Shown: positions 25,731 through 36,985 of the stretch, piece after piece
Position numbering within the stretch: the stretch's first letter is position 1
How the letters are laid out: each line of letters opens with the position of its first letter
NCBI RefSeq assembly: GCF_030063335.1
Contig: NZ_JASISW010000004.1
Span: 62,001 to 126,000 of the forward strand
Direction: 5' to 3'
Origin: Rhodococcus sp. G-MC3
GTDB taxonomy: Bacteria > Actinomycetota > Actinomycetes > Mycobacteriales > Mycobacteriaceae
Length of the DNA stretch: 64,000 bases
Position numbers and translations under genes: made by a program
Notes under the pieces: generated by a model
Seen by the model: the letters and a program-made list of their open reading frames with translations, nothing else
Databases searched by the model: none
What the model was told of the DNA's origin: nothing

Positions 25731-28532
25731 ATGAGCGAAACCGAACAGATTCATGCGTTGGAGTCCGTCCGACTGAGTTGGGCTCCGACTCCCGACGACG
25801 TGTGGCGATCTCAGTCGAACGTTCATGTCCCCGGAATGCACGAACGCGTCTTCGTCGACGTCATGAGTGCGTACTCCGACGCCGAGGCATCCGACGATGC
25901 CAGCCCCCTCGGAGTGGTGGTTCGAGGTCCGGCCGGTTCAGGAAAGACCCACCTACTCGGACAGGTCCGCGAAGAAGTGCAGGGTAGGGGTGGCTATTTT
26001 TTCCTGATCCGCCTGCTCGATGCCGCAGGGTTCTGGCGCTCGACGCTGATGGGCATGCTCGACGACCTCATGCGTCCATCGGGCACCGAATCCGATAGCC
26101 AGCTCCATCTGCTGCTCAGACGGTTGTGTGAGATCGCCGGGGTAGAGCAAGCCCAGCGTGCCCAGATCATGGGTGACGTTCTGATCGAACCCGGCACGTT
26201 GGACGAGTTCGTCACCGCCGTTTACAAAGTTCATCCGCGACATCGACGCACCTCCCAGCACACTCTCCGTGCGCTGGTTCTGTCCATCGCCCCCGATTCT
26301 TCACTGCAAGATCTGGGCGATGCGTACCTACAGTCGATCGACGATGTCGACCCACAGGAGTTCGCGGCGTGGGGTATCCGTCGCGCCGAACTCGGCCACC
26401 AGGGAATCGCGGAGAACATCTCGCGAATGCTCGCGATCACCGGCCCCACGGTGCTCGCCATCGATCAGATCGACACCCTCGTCGCTCAGGCACGCACGGG
26501 CACCGACAAGGAGTTCGCCGACGCCCAAGAGGACAAGGTCGTCGAGCAGCTTGCACATGGTCTGATGTCGCTGCGGGAGACCCTCCCCCGCACTGCGTCC
26601 GTGCTGTCCGCCCTGTCCAGCGCCTGGGAGCTCATCGCTGCCCGCGGTGTCGCACCGATGCCGGATCGATTCCGCGTGACACAACCGCTGAAGCCGATCC
26701 CCTCTTCGGAGGTCGGGCGCCTGCTGCTCGGTCGCCGGCTGGCCGCGTGCTTCCACGAAGCAGGTTTCACACCACCGCATCCCACATGGCCGGTCGCCGC
26801 CGGAGCGTTCGAACAGGCGCCGGACTTCACACCGCGACAGCTTTTGATCGCCGTCGACCGGCACATCAGACACTGCCTCGAATTGGGGACGGCTTCCGAA
26901 CTCGACACTTTCAGCGACCGATCCGGTCCGTCCGGCATATCGGATCTCCCCACCGCACGTGTCAGCGAACTGGATGCGCTCGACGCCCGTTACGCGGAGC
27001 TACAGGTCAAGGCCGACCTCTCCACGGCACTGTCGCCCGGCAGTGAGGACTCGTTGATCCCGACGCTCCTCTCCGCCGGTCTGACTGCCTGGATCCACGA
27101 GCACCAATCCTCCGACGACTCCCTTGCGCAGGATCCCCCGCCCAGCGGGAAACCAGCTCTGCACGCGCGCCTACGCCACACGGTCGACACCGACACCGAC
27201 GACGAGGAGCACTGGTGCTTCCGTGCAGTGACCTCGCGCAACGCACGTGCAGCACTGGCAAGGATCGAACGCGCTGTGTCGACAGCCGGACTGCATATCG
27301 ACATGCCCCGCAGAAGACTCATCGTGATTCGCAACGACCCGTGGCCGTCGGGCGCAAAAACAGAACAAACCATCGCGGCACTTCACCGCGCCGGGGGTGT
27401 TCAAGTTCCCCTCGGTGAACACGATCGACGCGCACTCTCGGCGCTGGGCGTACTGCTCACCGAGAATTCACCAGCCTTGACCTCGTGGCTGCTCGCCCGG
27501 AAACCTGCACACGCCATCGCATTGTTCGCGTCCGTGCTACCGGCGGCGAGCGTTGTCGACGAAGATGCCGCACTCGTGGAGACCTCGTCCAAGACCGCGG
27601 CGGGTCAGCGACAACGATCCATCGTCGTCGGTACCGAAGCCAGCACCAACGGCGACGTCAACGTGCCTCTCGCGACGCTGCGACATCACATGGCCATCTT
27701 CGCCGGTTCCGGCTCAGGAAAGACCGTCTTGATTCGAAGGCTTGTCGAAGAGGCTGCACTTCAGGGTGTTTCGTCGATCGTTCTCGACGAGAACAACGAT
27801 CTTGCGCTGCTCGGTTCATCGTGGCCGGCTGACGAGCGCACCTGGCCACCGGGCGACGAGGCGAAAGCAACTTCCTATTTCAACGACACCGATGTCGTTG
27901 TGTGGACTCCCGGAACTTCGGAGGGACGCCCGTTGAGTTTCGCGTCGACGGATGACGGCAACGGTGTCGATCCTGGTGAACTACTCGCACCGACCGCCGG
28001 CAAGCGAGCCAGGGTCTCGGTCATCAACCTGGGCGGCCTCGACAGCCAGCAGAAGAAGCAAGCCTTCGTACTGGAACTGCAGGCACAACTTGGCGCCTGG
28101 ATCGAGAGCGCCCCATCCGACGACTCATCGCTGACAGGCCTGTTCGTGATGGATGAGGCGCAGCATCTCCTGTCGTCGAGCAACTCTGCGGCCGCCGACA
28201 GCACTCTCGCGTTCGCGGCTCAGGCACGCGAGCACGGCATCGGCCTAGTCTTCGCGACGCCGTCACCGAAAGGCATCGACGATCGAATCGCAGATATGGC
28301 CTCGACCCAGTTCTACGGTCTCCTCAACAGTCCGTCCCAGGTCGAGGCCGCGCAGAAGTTGGCAGAAATCATGGGCGGATCCGTTCCTGATATCGCACGC
28401 CTTCCTGCAGGCCAGTTCTACGTCGCTGTCGAGGGCGCCGAGTTCCGCCGAACCGTCACTCCGCTGTGCCTGACGTATCACCCGAAGGTGTCCCCCACCG
28501 TCCCGGAGGTGTTGGCACTCGCGCGCACCTGA
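25731..28532 (+). CDS. dual P-loop ATPase: AAA domain plus HerA/FtsK-like domain
   Basis: The 933-residue protein holds two separate P-loop modules. The N-terminal ATPase has Walker A GPAGSGKT (about 66-73) and Walker B LAIDQID near 243-249, in an ORC/STAND-like setting followed by a helical region. A middle region (about 400-640) of unknown fold follows. The C-terminal HerA/FtsK-like ATPase has Walker A GSGSGKT near 659 and Walker B LFVMDEAQHLL near 803, then AREHGIGLVFATPSP with a sensor-like pattern. HerA-type motors are hexameric DNA pumps. There is no signal peptide or membrane segment. ATG 25731 is preferred over a TTG at 25707. Function is unknown; a DNA-processing or defence role is a guess. 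Confidence 0.8.
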   Translation: MSETEQIHALESVRLSWAPTPDDVWRSQSNVHVPGMHERVFVDVMSAYSDAEASDDASPLGVVVRGPAGSGKTHLLGQVREEVQGRGGYFFLIRLLDAAGFWRSTLMGMLDDLMRPSGTESDSQLHLLLRRLCEIAGVEQAQRAQIMGDVLIEPGTLDEFVTAVYKVHPRHRRTSQHTLRALVLSIAPDSSLQDLGDAYLQSIDDVDPQEFAAWGIRRAELGHQGIAENISRMLAITGPTVLAIDQIDTLVAQARTGTDKEFADAQEDKVVEQLAHGLMSLRETLPRTASVLSALSSAWELIAARGVAPMPDRFRVTQPLKPIPSSEVGRLLLGRRLAACFHEAGFTPPHPTWPVAAGAFEQAPDFTPRQLLIAVDRHIRHCLELGTASELDTFSDRSGPSGISDLPTARVSELDALDARYAELQVKADLSTALSPGSEDSLIPTLLSAGLTAWIHEHQSSDDSLAQDPPPSGKPALHARLRHTVDTDTDDEEHWCFRAVTSRNARAALARIERAVSTAGLHIDMPRRRLIVIRNDPWPSGAKTEQTIAALHRAGGVQVPLGEHDRRALSALGVLLTENSPALTSWLLARKPAHAIALFASVLPAASVVDEDAALVETSSKTAAGQRQRSIVVGTEASTNGDVNVPLATLRHHMAIFAGSGSGKTVLIRRLVEEAALQGVSSIVLDENNDLALLGSSWPADERTWPPGDEAKATSYFNDTDVVVWTPGTSEGRPLSFASTDDGNGVDPGELLAPTAGKRARVSVINLGGLDSQQKKQAFVLELQAQLGAWIESAPSDDSSLTGLFVMDEAQHLLSSSNSAAADSTLAFAAQAREHGIGLVFATPSPKGIDDRIADMASTQFYGLLNSPSQVEAAQKLAEIMGGSVPDIARLPAGQFYVAVEGAEFRRTVTPLCLTYHPKVSPTVPEVLALART

Positions 28533-28554
28533 CGCCCGAATCCGATCGAGACAA

Positions 28555-28596
28555 CGAAAGAGCCCCCGTCCGCGACAGCGAACGGGGGCTCTTTCG
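28555..28596. terminator. bidirectional terminator between the dual ATPase gene and rpsQ
   Basis: Perfect 15-bp arms CGAAAGAGCCCCCGT/ACGGGGGCTCTTTCG enclose a 12-nt loop. It sits 22 bp after the ATPase stop and 40 bp after the convergent rpsQ stop. The A/T-rich outer ends of the stem serve both strands. Confidence 0.85.
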
Positions 28597-28636
28597 GCGC
28601 TTTGCAGAAGTGGAACGTGCGAAGCGACGAGAGTTA

Positions 28637-28915
28637 CTACTTGGCCTTTTCGAGAACCTCGACCAGTCGCCAGTGCTTCGTGGCCGACAGGGGGCGGGTC
28701 TCCATGAGCTGAACGCGATCGCCTACGCCGGCGTCGCCCTTCTCGTCATGTGCCTTGACCTTGGTGGTCCGACGGATGACCTTGCTGTAGAGAGGGTGCT
28801 TGACCCTGTCTTCCAGCTCGACCACGATCGTCTTCTCCATCTTGTCGGATACGACGTAGCCGATCCGAATTTTGCGGTTGTTGCGCTCTTCAGTCACAGT
28901 CTTTTCCTCGCTCAT
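28637..28915 (-). CDS. rpsQ: 30S ribosomal protein S17
   Basis: The 92-residue OB-fold S17 starts [20 protein letters not shown] and contains [21 protein letters not shown] and [26 protein letters not shown]. It is a primary 16S rRNA binder. The start overlaps the rpmC stop by 4 bp. It is the last gene of the S10-type block, before a terminator. Confidence 0.97.
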   Translation of the reverse strand: MSEEKTVTEERNNRKIRIGYVVSDKMEKTIVVELEDRVKHPLYSKVIRRTTKVKAHDEKGDAGVGDRVQLMETRPLSATKHWRLVEVLEKAK

Positions 28916-29157
28916 GCCGCGTCACCTGCAGTGTCGTCGGCAGGACCTGTGGCCAGACCGAGCTCACGCTCACGCAGGACCGTGTAGATGCGCGCGATCT
29001 CGTGACGAACGGTGCGCAGTCGACGGTTGTTGTCCAACTGGCCGGTAGCCATCTGGAAACGAAGGTTGAACAGCTCTTCCTTCGACTCACGCAGCTTGGT
29101 GACCAGCTCTTCACCGGTGAGCTCGCGAAGCTCTGCGGCTGGGGTTCCGGTAGCCAT
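28912..29157 (-). CDS. rpmC: 50S ribosomal protein L29
   Basis: The 81-residue L29 has the two-helix core [34 protein letters not shown] and a short C-terminal extension. L29 sits at the exit-tunnel rim near the trigger-factor site. It overlaps rplP by one base and rpsQ by four. Confidence 0.96.
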   Translation of the reverse strand: MATGTPAAELRELTGEELVTKLRESKEELFNLRFQMATGQLDNNRRLRTVRHEIARIYTVLRERELGLATGPADDTAGDAA

Positions 29158-29573
29158 CAGAACTGCTCCTCCCTGGTGATGATGCGTGCCTTCATAGGCA
29201 GCTTGTGGATAGCGCGCGTGAGTGCCTCACGCGCAATGGTCTCGTCGGGGAACGAGAGCTCGAAGAGCACGCGTCCCGGCTTGACGTTCGCGACCCACCA
29301 CTCGGGCGATCCCTTACCGGACCCCATGCGGGTCTCGGCAGGCTTCTTCGTGAGGGGACGGTCCGGGAAGATGTTGATCCAGACCTTGCCGCCACGCTTG
29401 ATGTGGCGAGTGATCGCGATACGGGAAGCCTCGATCTGACGGTTGGTGACGTATGCAGGCTCGAGAGCCTGAATGCCGTATTCACCGAATGTCACAGCGG
29501 TTCCGCCCTTGGCGGCACCCGAACGCTTCGGGTGGTGCTGCTTGCGGTGCTTGACCCGGCGTGGGATCAACAT
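29157..29573 (-). CDS. rplP: 50S ribosomal protein L16
   Basis: The 138-residue L16 starts [19 protein letters not shown] and contains [26 protein letters not shown] and [25 protein letters not shown], the loop that reaches the peptidyl transferase centre and A-site tRNA. It lies 2 bp downstream of rpsC. Confidence 0.98.
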   Translation of the reverse strand: MLIPRRVKHRKQHHPKRSGAAKGGTAVTFGEYGIQALEPAYVTNRQIEASRIAITRHIKRGGKVWINIFPDRPLTKKPAETRMGSGKGSPEWWVANVKPGRVLFELSFPDETIAREALTRAIHKLPMKARIITREEQF

Positions 29574-29575
29574 CG

Positions 29576-30794
<1,219 letters not shown>

Positions 30795-30798
<4 letters not shown>

Positions 30799-31076
30799 CG
30801 CCTCTTCGCCTTCCGGTCGTCCTTGATGTGACCCTTGAACGTACGGGTCGGTGCGAACTCTCCGAGCTTGTGGCCGACCATCGAGTCGGACACGAACACC
30901 GGCACGTGCTTGCGACCGTCATGGACGGCGAAGGTGTGACCGATGAAGTCGGGGAGGATTGTCGAGCGACGAGACCAGGTCTTGATGACCTGCTTGGTTC
31001 CCTTGTCGTTCTGGACGTCGACCTTCGCGAGGAGGTGATCGTCTACGAACGGGCCTTTCTTCAGGCTGCGTGGCAT
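30795..31076 (-). CDS. rpsS: 30S ribosomal protein S19
   Basis: The 93-residue S19 starts [20 protein letters not shown] and ends [12 protein letters not shown], with the rRNA-contact segment [23 protein letters not shown]. It sits in the small-subunit head beside S13. ATG 31076 matches the family; a longer frame to 31229 lies in rplB. Confidence 0.97.
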
Positions 31077-31089
31077 TCTGAACTCCCTC

Positions 31090-31929
<840 letters not shown>

Positions 31930-31968
31930 GAGTCTTCTCGTCCTCTATATCCGAAGAGTCCCAGTCGC

Positions 31969-32274
31969 TTACGCGACCGGACCTCCGAAGATCTCGATGG
32001 GCTTGCTGTCGGCGGAGAGCGTTACGAGCGCGCGCTTGGTGTCCTTGCGCTTGCCATAACCGAAACGGGTCCGCTTACGCTTGCCCTGACGGTTCTGCGT
32101 GTTGACGCTGGTCACGGTGACGTCGAAGATTTTCTCGACGGCAATCTTGATCTGCGTCTTGTTCGAATCCGGGTGCACCAGGAAGGTGTACGTGCCTTCT
32201 TCGATCAGTCCGTAGGACTTCTCGGAGATGACCGGCGCCAGCAGGATGTCGCGGGGATCGACGATGGTGGTCAC
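31969..32274 (-). CDS. rplW: 50S ribosomal protein L23
   Basis: The 101-residue L23 starts [20 protein letters not shown] and contains [21 protein letters not shown] and the long basic loop [22 protein letters not shown]23 is the docking site for trigger factor and SRP at the exit tunnel. It overlaps rplD by 4 bp. Confidence 0.97.
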   Translation of the reverse strand: MTTIVDPRDILLAPVISEKSYGLIEEGTYTFLVHPDSNKTQIKIAVEKIFDVTVTSVNTQNRQGKRKRTRFGYGKRKDTKRALVTLSADSKPIEIFGGPVA

Positions 32275-32945
32275 TTGCTACCCTCCTCGTTCTTCGCAGG
32301 CCCTGCGATGAACGTGTTCAGCGCTTCCACGCTGAAGATGACGTCATCGGCTTCGAGTACGTCGTACGTGTTGAGCTGGTCGGGTGCGATGGGATGCACG
32401 CCTTCCAGGTTCTGAACGCTCTTCCACGCTGCGGTGTCCGCGCGTCCGACGACCAAGAGGACCTTCTTGCGGCCCGAGATCTCGGCGAGGAACGACTTGG
32501 CACCCTTGGTGGACGGAATCTGTCCGGCGACCAATTCGGTGACGACGTGGATGCGCTCGCTGCGAGCCCGATCGGAGAGGGCTCCGCGCAGTGCGGCGGC
32601 CTTCATCTTCTTCGGTGTCCGCTGGCTGTAGTCACGCGGCTGTGGGCCGTGAACGACGCCACCGCCGACGAACTGCGGTGCGCGAGTCGAGCCCTGGCGT
32701 GCGCGGCCGGTGCCCTTCTGGCGGTATGGCTTCTTGCCACCGCCGCGAACCTCGCCACGAGTCTTCGTGGAGTGGGTTCCCTGACGAGCAGCAGCGAGCT
32801 GTGCGACGACGACCTGGTGCAGAAGCGCGATATTGGCAGGCGCATCGAAGATCTCAGCGGGGAGATCGACGGTGCCGTTGGTCTTGCCGCCGGCTTCCTT
32901 GACGTCGAGGGTCAGCTTGGTTTCGGACTTCTCGAGGCTGGTCAT
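32271..32945 (-). CDS. rplD: 50S ribosomal protein L4
   Basis: The 224-residue L4 has the tunnel-wall loop [27 protein letters not shown] and the globular region that binds 23S rRNA domain I. In enterobacteria L4 also represses its own S10 operon; whether it does so here is unknown. It overlaps rplC and rplW by 4 bp each. Confidence 0.97.
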   Translation of the reverse strand: MTSLEKSETKLTLDVKEAGGKTNGTVDLPAEIFDAPANIALLHQVVVAQLAAARQGTHSTKTRGEVRGGGKKPYRQKGTGRARQGSTRAPQFVGGGVVHGPQPRDYSQRTPKKMKAAALRGALSDRARSERIHVVTELVAGQIPSTKGAKSFLAEISGRKKVLLVVGRADTAAWKSVQNLEGVHPIAPDQLNTYDVLEADDVIFSVEALNTFIAGPAKNEEGSK

Positions 32946-33607
32946 GCCCGTGCACCACCCTTCAATGCAGACTTGACGATCACGACGTTGCCGCGACGGC
33001 CCGGGATTGCTCCCTTGATCAAGAGCAGACCGTTCTCGTTGTCCACCTTGTGGACCGAGAGGTTCTGCGTTGTGACGCGGTCACCACCCATGCGGCCGGA
33101 CATGCGCATTCCCTTGAACACGCGGCCCGGAGTGGCACAGCCACCGATGGATCCCGGACGACGGTGAACAGCCTGAGCACCGTGGCTGGCACCCTGTCCC
33201 TTGAAGCCGTGACGCTTCATGGTTCCGGCGAAGCCCTTGCCCTTGCTGGTTCCGGTGACGTCGACGTAAGCGCCGTCCTCGAACGCAGAAGCGCCGAGTT
33301 CCTGACCGACCTCGAACTGCGAGGCGTCGGCAACGCGGATTTCCACGATGTGGCGGCGAGGCGTGACGCCGGCCTTTTCGAACTGACCGGTGGTCGGCTT
33401 GTTCACCTTGCGGGGATCGATCGCACCGAAGGCGACCTGGACGGCGCTGTAGCCGTCGCGCTCCTGCGTGCGGATCTGGGTGACCACATTCGGGCCCGCC
33501 TTGATCACGGTCACGGGAACGACGCGGTTGTTCTCGTCGAAGACCTGGGTCATTCCGAGCTTGGTGCCCAGAATTCCTGTTGCAGGTCGATTCTTGTTAT
33601 CAGTCAT
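32942..33607 (-). CDS. rplC: 50S ribosomal protein L3
   Basis: The 221-residue L3 has [23 protein letters not shown], the extended loop [22 protein letters not shown] near the peptidyl transferase centre, and [21 protein letters not shown] 33607 has GCGGAG 7 nt upstream and is preferred; a GTG at 33625 that overlaps the rpsJ stop (GTGA) would add six residues. Confidence 0.96.
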   Translation of the reverse strand: MTDNKNRPATGILGTKLGMTQVFDENNRVVPVTVIKAGPNVVTQIRTQERDGYSAVQVAFGAIDPRKVNKPTTGQFEKAGVTPRRHIVEIRVADASQFEVGQELGASAFEDGAYVDVTGTSKGKGFAGTMKRHGFKGQGASHGAQAVHRRPGSIGGCATPGRVFKGMRMSGRMGGDRVTTQNLSVHKVDNENGLLLIKGAIPGRRGNVVIVKSALKGGARA

Positions 33608-33621
33608 CGTTGTCTCCGCGC

Positions 33622-33927
33622 TCACTGGATGTTGACGTCGACACTGGCAGGCAAGTCGATGCGCATGAGCGCGTCGACCGTCTTCGGCGTCGGGTCGAGG
33701 ATGTCAATGAGCCGCTTGTGAGTACGCATCTCGAAGTGTTCGCGCGAGTCCTTGTACTTGTGGGGCGAACGGATGACGCAGTACACGTTCTTTTCGGTCG
33801 GCAACGGCACCGGTCCGACGACGCGGGCACCCGTACGGGTGACCGTCTCGACGATCTTGCGCGCTGACGCGTCGATCGCCTCATGGTCGTAGGCCTTGAG
33901 CCTGATGCGGATCTTTTGTCCCGCCAC
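33622..33927 (-). CDS. rpsJ: 30S ribosomal protein S10
   Basis: The 101-residue S10 starts (GTG) [20 protein letters not shown] and contains [37 protein letters not shown], the NusE/tRNA-binding frame. S10 doubles as NusE in antitermination. The GTG at 33927 has AAGGA 9 nt upstream. It is the first gene of the S10-type operon; rpsL-rpsG-fusA-tuf are not adjacent. Confidence 0.97.
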   Translation of the reverse strand: MAGQKIRIRLKAYDHEAIDASARKIVETVTRTGARVVGPVPLPTEKNVYCVIRSPHKYKDSREHFEMRTHKRLIDILDPTPKTVDALMRIDLPASVDVNIQ

Positions 33928-34399
33928 GCTTAGTGTCCTTTTCTTGCCGCTTGTCGTGAAGGAAGGCCGGTCGGCCTGCTTCACCTCGTCTGCACAGTCC
34001 CCGAGCCGCTCGGCTTGGCCGAAAGGACTCGAACTGCCCTCGTGCTCACACGACGAACCGAACGTTGGCGATCAGGCGTGACCCGATCCGTTGCCGCTGT
34101 TCATCTGTCATGGTTCTCCGGTCCACGCGGTCGGGCGTGTCGCATTTCTGCTCACATTTCGACCGCTTGCTCATCTTCGATATCCCCTGACACTGGGCCT
34201 GGGTGATGCCTCCGAGCTGGCGAACCGAACGCACTCACGTGGAGTGCTGGTTCTGTTCTGCTTTTACCTGGCTTCGGCCGCAAGAATGCGCGTCCCGTGT
34301 CCAGGCAACCCGACCAGTATGCCGTAGACCGGCGTCGAGCACAAATCTTGCCCTCGACGCACTCTGGGCCACTAACTTACTCAGCGGTAAGGTATGGCC
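33928..34399. promoter_or_regulatory. S10-operon leader / divergent intergenic region
   Basis: This 472-bp gene-free stretch separates rpsJ (leftward) from the hotdog gene (rightward). It contains a 17-bp dyad at 34231-34247 (arms GCACTC/GAGTGC around ACGTG) that could be an operator. A possible rightward promoter is TTGCCC about 19 bp before TAACTT near 34372, ahead of the hotdog gene. No small gene, tRNA or convincing S10-leader hairpin was found; short frames here show no homology or coding bias. Confidence 0.45.
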
Positions 34400-34900
34400 A
34401 TGACACATACGACACCTCAGATGACCAGCACCGGCCCGACGTACGGAATGTGGCGAAAACTACCCGACAACATCGTCGGCCAGGCGGTGTTCTCGGTCGG
34501 CATGTGCATCCGAGTGCCCTACTTCGGATCCGTTCTCCCCCGAGTCAGATCGCTCGAGCCCGGTCGATGTGAGGTCACGGCACCCAGGTGGTGGGGTATC
34601 CGAAACCATCTCGGCACCTTCCACGCAATCGCCGCGTGCAACCTCGCCGAGGTGGCCATGGGGATGCTTACCGAAGCCACGGTGCCGACAACTCACCGAT
34701 GGATCCCCAAAGAGATGACCGTCCGCTACCTGGCCAAGGCGACGACGTCGTTGACCGCTGTTGCAGAACTGAAGGACCTCCCCGACTTCGGCGCCATCAC
34801 CGAACCGACGGATCTGGTCGTTCCCGTGTCGATCCGCGATCGGGACGGCACCGAGGTGGTCCACGCCGACATCACCGTGTGGATCTCGCGATCACACTGA
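34400..34900 (+). CDS. hotdog-fold protein, DUF4442-like
   Basis: The 166-residue protein fits the hotdog (thioesterase-like) fold of the DUF4442 family: a helix-preceding segment GTFHAIAACNLAEVAMGM and strands with VRYLAKATTSLTAVAEL and VVPVSIRDRDGTEVVHADITVWI. Such proteins are usually thought to be acyl-CoA thioesterase relatives, but the substrate is unknown. ATG 34400 has AAGG at 9 nt; ATG 34394 is too close to that site. The stop codon lies in the left arm of a perfect 19-bp inverted repeat. Confidence 0.72.
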   Translation: MTHTTPQMTSTGPTYGMWRKLPDNIVGQAVFSVGMCIRVPYFGSVLPRVRSLEPGRCEVTAPRWWGIRNHLGTFHAIAACNLAEVAMGMLTEATVPTTHRWIPKEMTVRYLAKATTSLTAVAELKDLPDFGAITEPTDLVVPVSIRDRDGTEVVHADITVWISRSH

Positions 34901-34930
34901 CAGTGGCCACCGGCCACTGTCAGTGTGATC
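34890..34930 (+). terminator. perfect 19-bp inverted repeat ending the hotdog gene
   Basis: The arms at 34890-34908 and 34912-34930 are perfect reverse complements (GATCACACTGACAGTGGCC and its complement) around the loop ACC. The left arm contains the last codons and stop of the hotdog gene. No T tract follows, so it is probably a U-poor actinobacterial terminator; it separates this gene from the biosynthetic genes downstream. Confidence 0.75.
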
Positions 34931-35017
34931 TGTCAGGACGCCCGTCCACCGAAGGGCGCAATTCGATTACACCGTTCGATACGGCGCCTCTCGCCCGCGA
35001 CGGCCCATACTCGACAG

Positions 35018-35914
35018 ATGAAGATTTACGACGCGGTCGTTGTCGGTGGCCGAGGCGCGGTCGGCACTCTCCTCGCCGGACATCTTGCAGAAGATGGACT
35101 CACCGTCCTCGCGGTCGATCGAACCCCTGCGCCCGAAGGTCCGTCTCCGTACGACCACGCTGTCGGCAACGTCGACAGACCCAACGAGCCATTGCGTAGG
35201 ACCATGAAGGCCGCGCCGATCGTCGTCCTCGCCGTGCCGGAATCGGTGGCGCTGTCATTGCCGGCCGAACTCGTCGGCCCGAACTCGCTCGTCGTGGAGA
35301 CTCTGTCCGTGAAGTCGAATTTCGCCGCTCGGGTCGACGAATCATTCGGTACTGGGACAGTTCTCGGGATCAACCCCATGTTTGCACCCTCCCTCGGCAT
35401 GGCGGGGCGGCCCGTGGCCGCCGTGGAGCACCGCGGCGGAGTGGCCGCTGACGAATTCATGGATCGACTCTCCAGATGGGGTGCGACAGTCGTGCACGTC
35501 GACGCCGACCAGCACGACCGACTGGCGGCCGCGACACAGGCACTCACGCATGCGAGCGTTCTCGCTTTCGGAGTTGCACTCTCGACTCTCGATGTGAGCG
35601 CCGAACTGGTCGACGCGGTTTCACCGCCGCCCGCCCGCACCACCCTTGCACTGCTCGCACGAATTTGCGGTGGCGAACCCGAGGTGTACTGGGACGTCCA
35701 GGCGGGTAACCCCTATGCGGCGTCTGCCCGCCGCGCTCTCGCCGACGCAGTCCGAGAACTCGACGACACGGTCGCCACCGGTTCGGAACCAGCGTTCGCG
35801 GCGCTGGTGCAACGAGCAGGCGCAGGAGTTCCCGATGGGGACAGGTATCGCACGCTGTGCGCCTCGATTTTCGGTATCGTTCGAGAAACACCAGGTGAAA
35901 GGGGCCGGGCATGA
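35018..35914 (+). CDS. prephenate dehydrogenase family protein (PapC-like?)
   Basis: The 298-residue protein has an N-terminal Rossmann fold (VVGGRGAVGTLLAGHLAEDG, residues 8-27) and the TyrA family NPMFAPSLGMAGRPV segment (about 122-136), then a helical dimer domain. The family oxidatively decarboxylates prephenate, arogenate or 4-amino-4-deoxyprephenate. The gene overlaps an AurF-type N-oxygenase gene by ATGA. In chloramphenicol-type pathways a PapC/CmlC-like enzyme makes p-aminophenylalanine, whose amine is later N-oxygenated, so a secondary-metabolic role is attractive. PapA and PapB homologues are not in the window, and housekeeping tyrosine synthesis is not excluded. The start is ATG 35018. 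Confidence 0.82.
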   Translation: MKIYDAVVVGGRGAVGTLLAGHLAEDGLTVLAVDRTPAPEGPSPYDHAVGNVDRPNEPLRRTMKAAPIVVLAVPESVALSLPAELVGPNSLVVETLSVKSNFAARVDESFGTGTVLGINPMFAPSLGMAGRPVAAVEHRGGVAADEFMDRLSRWGATVVHVDADQHDRLAAATQALTHASVLAFGVALSTLDVSAELVDAVSPPPARTTLALLARICGGEPEVYWDVQAGNPYAASARRALADAVRELDDTVATGSEPAFAALVQRAGAGVPDGDRYRTLCASIFGIVRETPGERGRA

Positions 35915-36864
35915 TCGAGCATCCGCCGCTTCCCGCTTATGACTCCACTGATGAAGTAGAAAGTGCCATCGTTTCCCGCCTGGCCGGCAACTGGGCCAAT
36001 CGCGCCACGGTGAAAAAGCCCGAACCCGACCTCGACGACCTGTTCGACCATGTCAAACACGACTATCCGGAGGCGTTGATTCCTTTCGCCGAACACGAGA
36101 CGTACCGGGCACTGCCGGAATCGACGAGAGCACGAATTCGGGCGTGGGGATGGATTTCCTTCAACAAGAACGTGATGGACGTCGAACAGCACGTGGTCAA
36201 TCCTGGTTTCTCGCTCCTTGCGCAGGACGCCTTCGACACTGGAATGGGTGACACGCTCGCCATCGCCGTCACGCAGGCAATGGTAGACGAGCAGTACCAC
36301 ACCCTCATGCACTTGAACGCGAGCGCGCTGACGCGACGCCAACGTGGGTGGGCAATGCCCGATCGTGCGCTTCCGTTCAGCGCTGTGGTGCGTAAACAGC
36401 GCGCCACCCAACTCGAGGCGTCGAACCCGTCCGATGCTGCGTTGAGTGCACTCGCGTACACGACGGTCGCTGAAATCTCGATTACGTCCTACCTCGATCT
36501 GATCGAGGACAACGACATGATCCAGCCCGTCAATCGTGCGACGGTCAAGCTTCACAATCGCGACGAGTATTGCCATGCCTCCATCGCCGACGAGATGGCC
36601 GCGATCGTGTTCGGCAGTCTCGACGCGTCGGACCGACGTTTGTTTCTGGACGGACTTGCCGATGGAATGGAAGCATTCTCCGGTACGGATTTCTCGACGT
36701 GGTCGACGATTCTGCGTGCCGAGAATGTCCCCGATTTCGAACGCATGCTCAGCGACGTGATTGCGGACGGCAGTCGCAAGCACATGGTCCAGGATTACAG
36801 CGGAATACGGTCGTTGTGCCGGAAACTCGACGTCGAGGATGAAATTGGAATCGCATGGTCGTGA
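35911..36864 (+). CDS. AurF/CmlI-type diiron N-oxygenase
   Basis: The 317-residue protein belongs to the non-haem diiron arylamine oxygenases that convert aromatic amines to hydroxylamines or nitro groups. All seven metal ligands of AurF have counterparts with the family spacing: Glu92; Glu127 and His130 (VDEQYH); Glu189 (VAEIS); and His215, Glu219 and His222 in HNRDEYCH. It is expected to be cytoplasmic and to need an electron donor. The ATG overlaps the dehydrogenase stop (ATGA), implying translational coupling and a shared pathway. The amine substrate cannot be read; p-aminophenylalanine or a carrier-bound derivative is the natural guess. Confidence 0.85.
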   Translation: MIEHPPLPAYDSTDEVESAIVSRLAGNWANRATVKKPEPDLDDLFDHVKHDYPEALIPFAEHETYRALPESTRARIRAWGWISFNKNVMDVEQHVVNPGFSLLAQDAFDTGMGDTLAIAVTQAMVDEQYHTLMHLNASALTRRQRGWAMPDRALPFSAVVRKQRATQLEASNPSDAALSALAYTTVAEISITSYLDLIEDNDMIQPVNRATVKLHNRDEYCHASIADEMAAIVFGSLDASDRRLFLDGLADGMEAFSGTDFSTWSTILRAENVPDFERMLSDVIADGSRKHMVQDYSGIRSLCRKLDVEDEIGIAWS

Positions 36865-36985
36865 ATGCCCGACGCGGTATTCGTCGGCCGCCAGGTAACA
36901 TTTTCGGCGGATACCGGGATGGACTACTGAAACGAAAGCACCTCGTGTCTTCAGCCCGCACACACACCGACCGCACGGAGCATTG

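Noticed and set aside
22240..28636. The rplN-rpsQ island as a mobile element
   Set aside because: No integrase, transposase, tRNA, direct repeats or sharp composition change at its borders.
34046..34234. 62-codon leftward frame upstream of rpsJ as an S10 leader peptide
   Set aside because: No ribosome binding site, no family likeness and no coding bias.
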